NCBI RefSeq assembly: GCF_902706295.1
Contig: NZ_CACSJJ010000029.1
Coordinates: 1-60,089 of the forward strand
Source of the DNA: Arthrobacter sp. 18067
Lineage (GTDB): Bacteria > Actinomycetota > Actinomycetes > Actinomycetales > Micrococcaceae
Reading direction: 5' to 3'
DNA: 60,089 nucleotides
Shown: positions 58,250 through 60,089 of the stretch, piece by piece
How the letters are laid out: each line of letters begins with the position of its first letter
Numbering within the stretch: the first letter of the stretch is position 1
Position numbers and translations under genes: made by a program
The notes under the pieces: model-generated
The model's database searches: none
Seen by the model: the letters and a program-made list of their open reading frames with translations, nothing else
What the model was told of the DNA's origin: nothing

Positions 58250-59056
58250 ATGACAACGTCGCCAGTGGCACCAGGCAAGGCAACCTCCAAGGTCCCTGCC
58301 GCCGAAAACACGCTGCGGATCCTGAAACTTTTGGCCTCGCGCCGTGGTCCCATGGCGGCGTCGAATATTGCCACCGCGCTTGGTCTCCCGCGCTCCAGCG
58401 TGTATCACCTGCTTGGTGTGATGGAGGCCAATGGCTTCGTCCTGCACCTGCATGAGGAACAGCGTTATGGGCTGGGCATCAGCGCCTTCGAGCTCAGTTC
58501 GGCCTACTCACGCCAGGAACCACTGTCGCGTCTTGGCCGGCCAATGCTTGCTTCGCTGGTGGACGTGATCGGCGAGAGCGCCCACCTCGCCGTGCTCCAT
58601 GGCCGCGACGTTCTCTACATCGTGGAGGAACGCGCCAAGAACCGCCCGAGCCTGGTGACCGACGTCGGGGTCCGCCTGCCCAGTCACCTCACGGCCTCGG
58701 GCCGCGCTATTCTGGCCGCCCTGCCAAAGTCGCAGGTCCGCGCCCTTTACCCCAATGCCGCAGCCTTCACGTCCCGGCACGAGGTGGAGTTTCCCATCAT
58801 GAAATACTCCGCGTTGTCCTCTCATTTGGACCAGGTGCGGCAGCGTGGCTACGCCACGGAAAACGGCGAAATCACCCCCGGATTCGGTTCGATCGCCGCC
58901 GCCGTAACGGACCACGTGGGATGGCCGACGGCGGCAGTAGCCGTAACGTTCCTGGAGGACAAAGTGCCGGCTGAGCAGTGGCCGGTCCTGGCTGCCCGCA
59001 TCCGCAAAGCAGCCGACGAGCTGTCGATCCGGATCCACGGGCGCCCTGCAGGCTAG
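58250..59056 (+). CDS. IclR family transcriptional regulator
   Basis: 268 residues, GAGGA site before ATG 58250. Winged helix-turn-helix at about 15-80 (AAENTLRILKLLASRRGPMAASNIATALGLPRSSVYHLLGVMEANGFV). IclR effector domain with GESAHLAVLHGRDVLYI, LPSHLTASGRAILAALP and YATENGEITPGFGSIAAAVTDHVGWPTAAVAVTF. It precedes hutU by 0.6 kb, so it may control the histidine-use genes. It overlaps the convergent SRPBCC gene by 4 nt. Confidence 0.92.
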   Translation: MTTSPVAPGKATSKVPAAENTLRILKLLASRRGPMAASNIATALGLPRSSVYHLLGVMEANGFVLHLHEEQRYGLGISAFELSSAYSRQEPLSRLGRPMLASLVDVIGESAHLAVLHGRDVLYIVEERAKNRPSLVTDVGVRLPSHLTASGRAILAALPKSQVRALYPNAAAFTSRHEVEFPIMKYSALSSHLDQVRQRGYATENGEITPGFGSIAAAVTDHVGWPTAAVAVTFLEDKVPAEQWPVLAARIRKAADELSIRIHGRPAG

Positions 59057-59487
59057 GGCTCCAAAGTTTCGCGCTCGACGAGTTTACGGAAGGTCTCCAG
59101 TTCGCCTTGGAAGCTGCCACGGTAGGACCCCATGGCGAAGATTCGCCCGACGAGCGCTGAGATGAATCCGCGGGTCACGAACTCCTGGTGAATGCGCGTG
59201 CCCCCGTCCTCGGAAGCAAACCGCACATCGGACTCGCCCTTGAGGATTGCGTTGCCGAAGCGGGTGCGGATGTGCCGTGGCCTCTCAACCTCAAGGATCT
59301 CGGTGGGGCTTGCCATTCGTCCAAACCACACGGTGTAACCGCTGCCGGCCTGGTCGATGGAGCCGACGCGGTCGGTCACACTGGTAACCCCTCCGATCCA
59401 CTCCTGGAACCGGTCAAGGTCCGTCCAAAATGCGAAGACGCGCTCTGGCGGTGCTGCAACGAGCGTCGTCACTCGATACGTTGCCAT
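59053..59487 (-). CDS. SRPBCC (START-like) family protein
   Basis: 144 residues. Helix-grip fold: YRVTTLVAAPPERVFAFWTDLDRFQEWIGGVTSVT, then IDQAGSGYTVWFGRMASPTEILEVERPRHIRTRFG and IHQEFVTRGFISALVGRIFAMGSYRGSFQGELETFRKLVERE. Such proteins bind small hydrophobic ligands or act as polyketide cyclase-like enzymes; role here unknown. Convergent with IclR. Confidence 0.85.
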   Translation of the reverse strand: MATYRVTTLVAAPPERVFAFWTDLDRFQEWIGGVTSVTDRVGSIDQAGSGYTVWFGRMASPTEILEVERPRHIRTRFGNAILKGESDVRFASEDGGTRIHQEFVTRGFISALVGRIFAMGSYRGSFQGELETFRKLVERETLEP

Positions 59488-59650
59488 GGGTCCAGCATGC
59501 GCTCATTGCGTGGCGAATGCGAGAGGATGGCGCGGGTCTGTAATCCCGGACAGCACCACTCCAAAAGCCGTTCCGACCGCGGGATAAAGGGGCTTTAGTA
59601 GAAGCAGAAGATCTTTCCATCACACACTTCCCACAGACGAAGGAGTCACC

Positions 59651-60089
59651 ATGGCACCCGCCGATTTCACTACTGGTGCCCGTCCGGTCAAGGCCGCCCG
59701 GGGTACTGAACTTACTGCCAAGTCGTGGCAGACCGAGGCGCCGTTGCGCATGTTGATGAACAACCTGGATCCCGAGGTCGCTGAGCGCCCGGACGACCTG
59801 GTGGTTTACGGCGGCACTGGCCGTGCTGTCCGGTCGTGGGCTGCGTTTGATGCGATCACCCGGACCCTGGAAACCATGGAGAAGGACGAGACGCTGCTGG
59901 TGCAGTCGGGGAAGCCGGTGGGTGTGTTCCGCACCCACGAGTGGGCGCCCCGCGTTCTCCTCGCCAACTCCAACCTCGTCGGGGACTGGGCGACGTGGCC
60001 TGAGTTCCGCCGCCTCGAGGCTGAGGGTTTGATGATGTACGGCCAGATGACGGCCGGGTCCTGGATCTACATCGGCACCCAGGGCATCC
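59651..60089 (+). CDS. hutU: Urocanate hydratase, N-terminal part
   Basis: Runs off the right edge after 146 residues; AAGGAG lies 6 nt before ATG 59651. The start (FTTGARPVKAARGTELTAKSW) and blocks EAPLRMLMNNLDPEVAERPDDLVVYGGTGRAVRSW, FRTHEWAPRVLLANSNLVGDWATW, and YGQMTAGSWIYIGTQG are those of HutU. The enzyme converts urocanate to imidazolonepropionate with bound NAD (histidine breakdown). The remaining hut genes should lie to the right. The 163-nt leader contains no clear operator. Confidence 0.96.
   Translation, partial: MAPADFTTGARPVKAARGTELTAKSWQTEAPLRMLMNNLDPEVAERPDDLVVYGGTGRAVRSWAAFDAITRTLETMEKDETLLVQSGKPVGVFRTHEWAPRVLLANSNLVGDWATWPEFRRLEAEGLMMYGQMTAGSWIYIGTQGI

Overview
The window is a roughly 60 kb piece of a high-GC Gram-positive chromosome. 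Gene content and protein style (class II aldolase, KdpFABCDE, ANTAR regulator, YcnI/PepSY pair, many MFS and MHS carriers, DtxR/IdeR-type iron boxes, frequent leaderless starts) point to an actinobacterium of the Micrococcaceae, most like Arthrobacter/Paenarthrobacter. This is inferred from protein character only; no 16S or database search was possible. About 63 genes are supported, densely packed, and I see no tRNA, rRNA, CRISPR array, insertion sequence or prophage.

Layout. 1-5.1 kb: end of fbaA, a probable copper-handling trio (small membrane protein, YcnI, PepSY protein), a cupin and an XRE/MmyB-type regulator. 5.2-7.1 kb: ilvD. 7.1-15.0 kb, minus strand: complete kdpFABC with kdpDE, preceded by an extra 37-residue membrane ORF. 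15.4-24 kb: small hypotheticals, a GAF-ANTAR RNA-binding regulator, a LysR/EamA divergent pair, a META lipoprotein, glutaminase and an MFS exporter. 24-27.8 kb: membrane protein, 5-oxoprolinase subunits A and C (B is absent from the cluster), an MBL hydrolase and a VOC protein. 27.8-34 kb: DUF445, a glycerophosphodiesterase, a DoxX-like protein, AzlCD, TetR, a thiamine-binding protein, an O-methyltransferase and GNAT.

34.0-37.5 kb holds the most unusual block. A tiny protein made of three nearly identical 31-residue Asp/Gly/Ala-rich repeats is encoded 3 nt upstream of a JmjC/Cupin_4 Fe(II)/2-oxoglutarate-type oxygenase. A sucrase-ferredoxin-like Fe-S protein and a spermidine-synthase-fold protein follow. 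I read this as a candidate peptide-modification cassette (repetitive substrate plus hydroxylase plus electron carrier); the function is inference.

37.5-46.9 kb is an iron-siderophore uptake region: a heterodimeric exporter-fold ABC pair with complementary defective ATPase motifs, an AraC regulator, a lipoprotein receptor, a siderophore-interacting reductase, two FecCD permeases and an ATPase. Two DtxR/IdeR-like boxes serve it. There are no biosynthetic genes, so it probably imports foreign siderophores. 47-50.2 kb: LysR, an MHS carrier and a 3-hydroxybutyrate dehydrogenase-like SDR (probable uptake and oxidation unit). 50.3-60 kb: amino-acid permease, ALF-repeat surface protein, M20 deacylase and MHS carrier facing a PucR regulator, then IclR, SRPBCC and the start of hutU.

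Two families of long, almost perfect palindromes sit between convergent genes (4234-4292 with 15649-15686; 46955-47009 with 50214-50268). They probably act as bidirectional terminators, but the shared arm sequences mark them as dispersed repeats.
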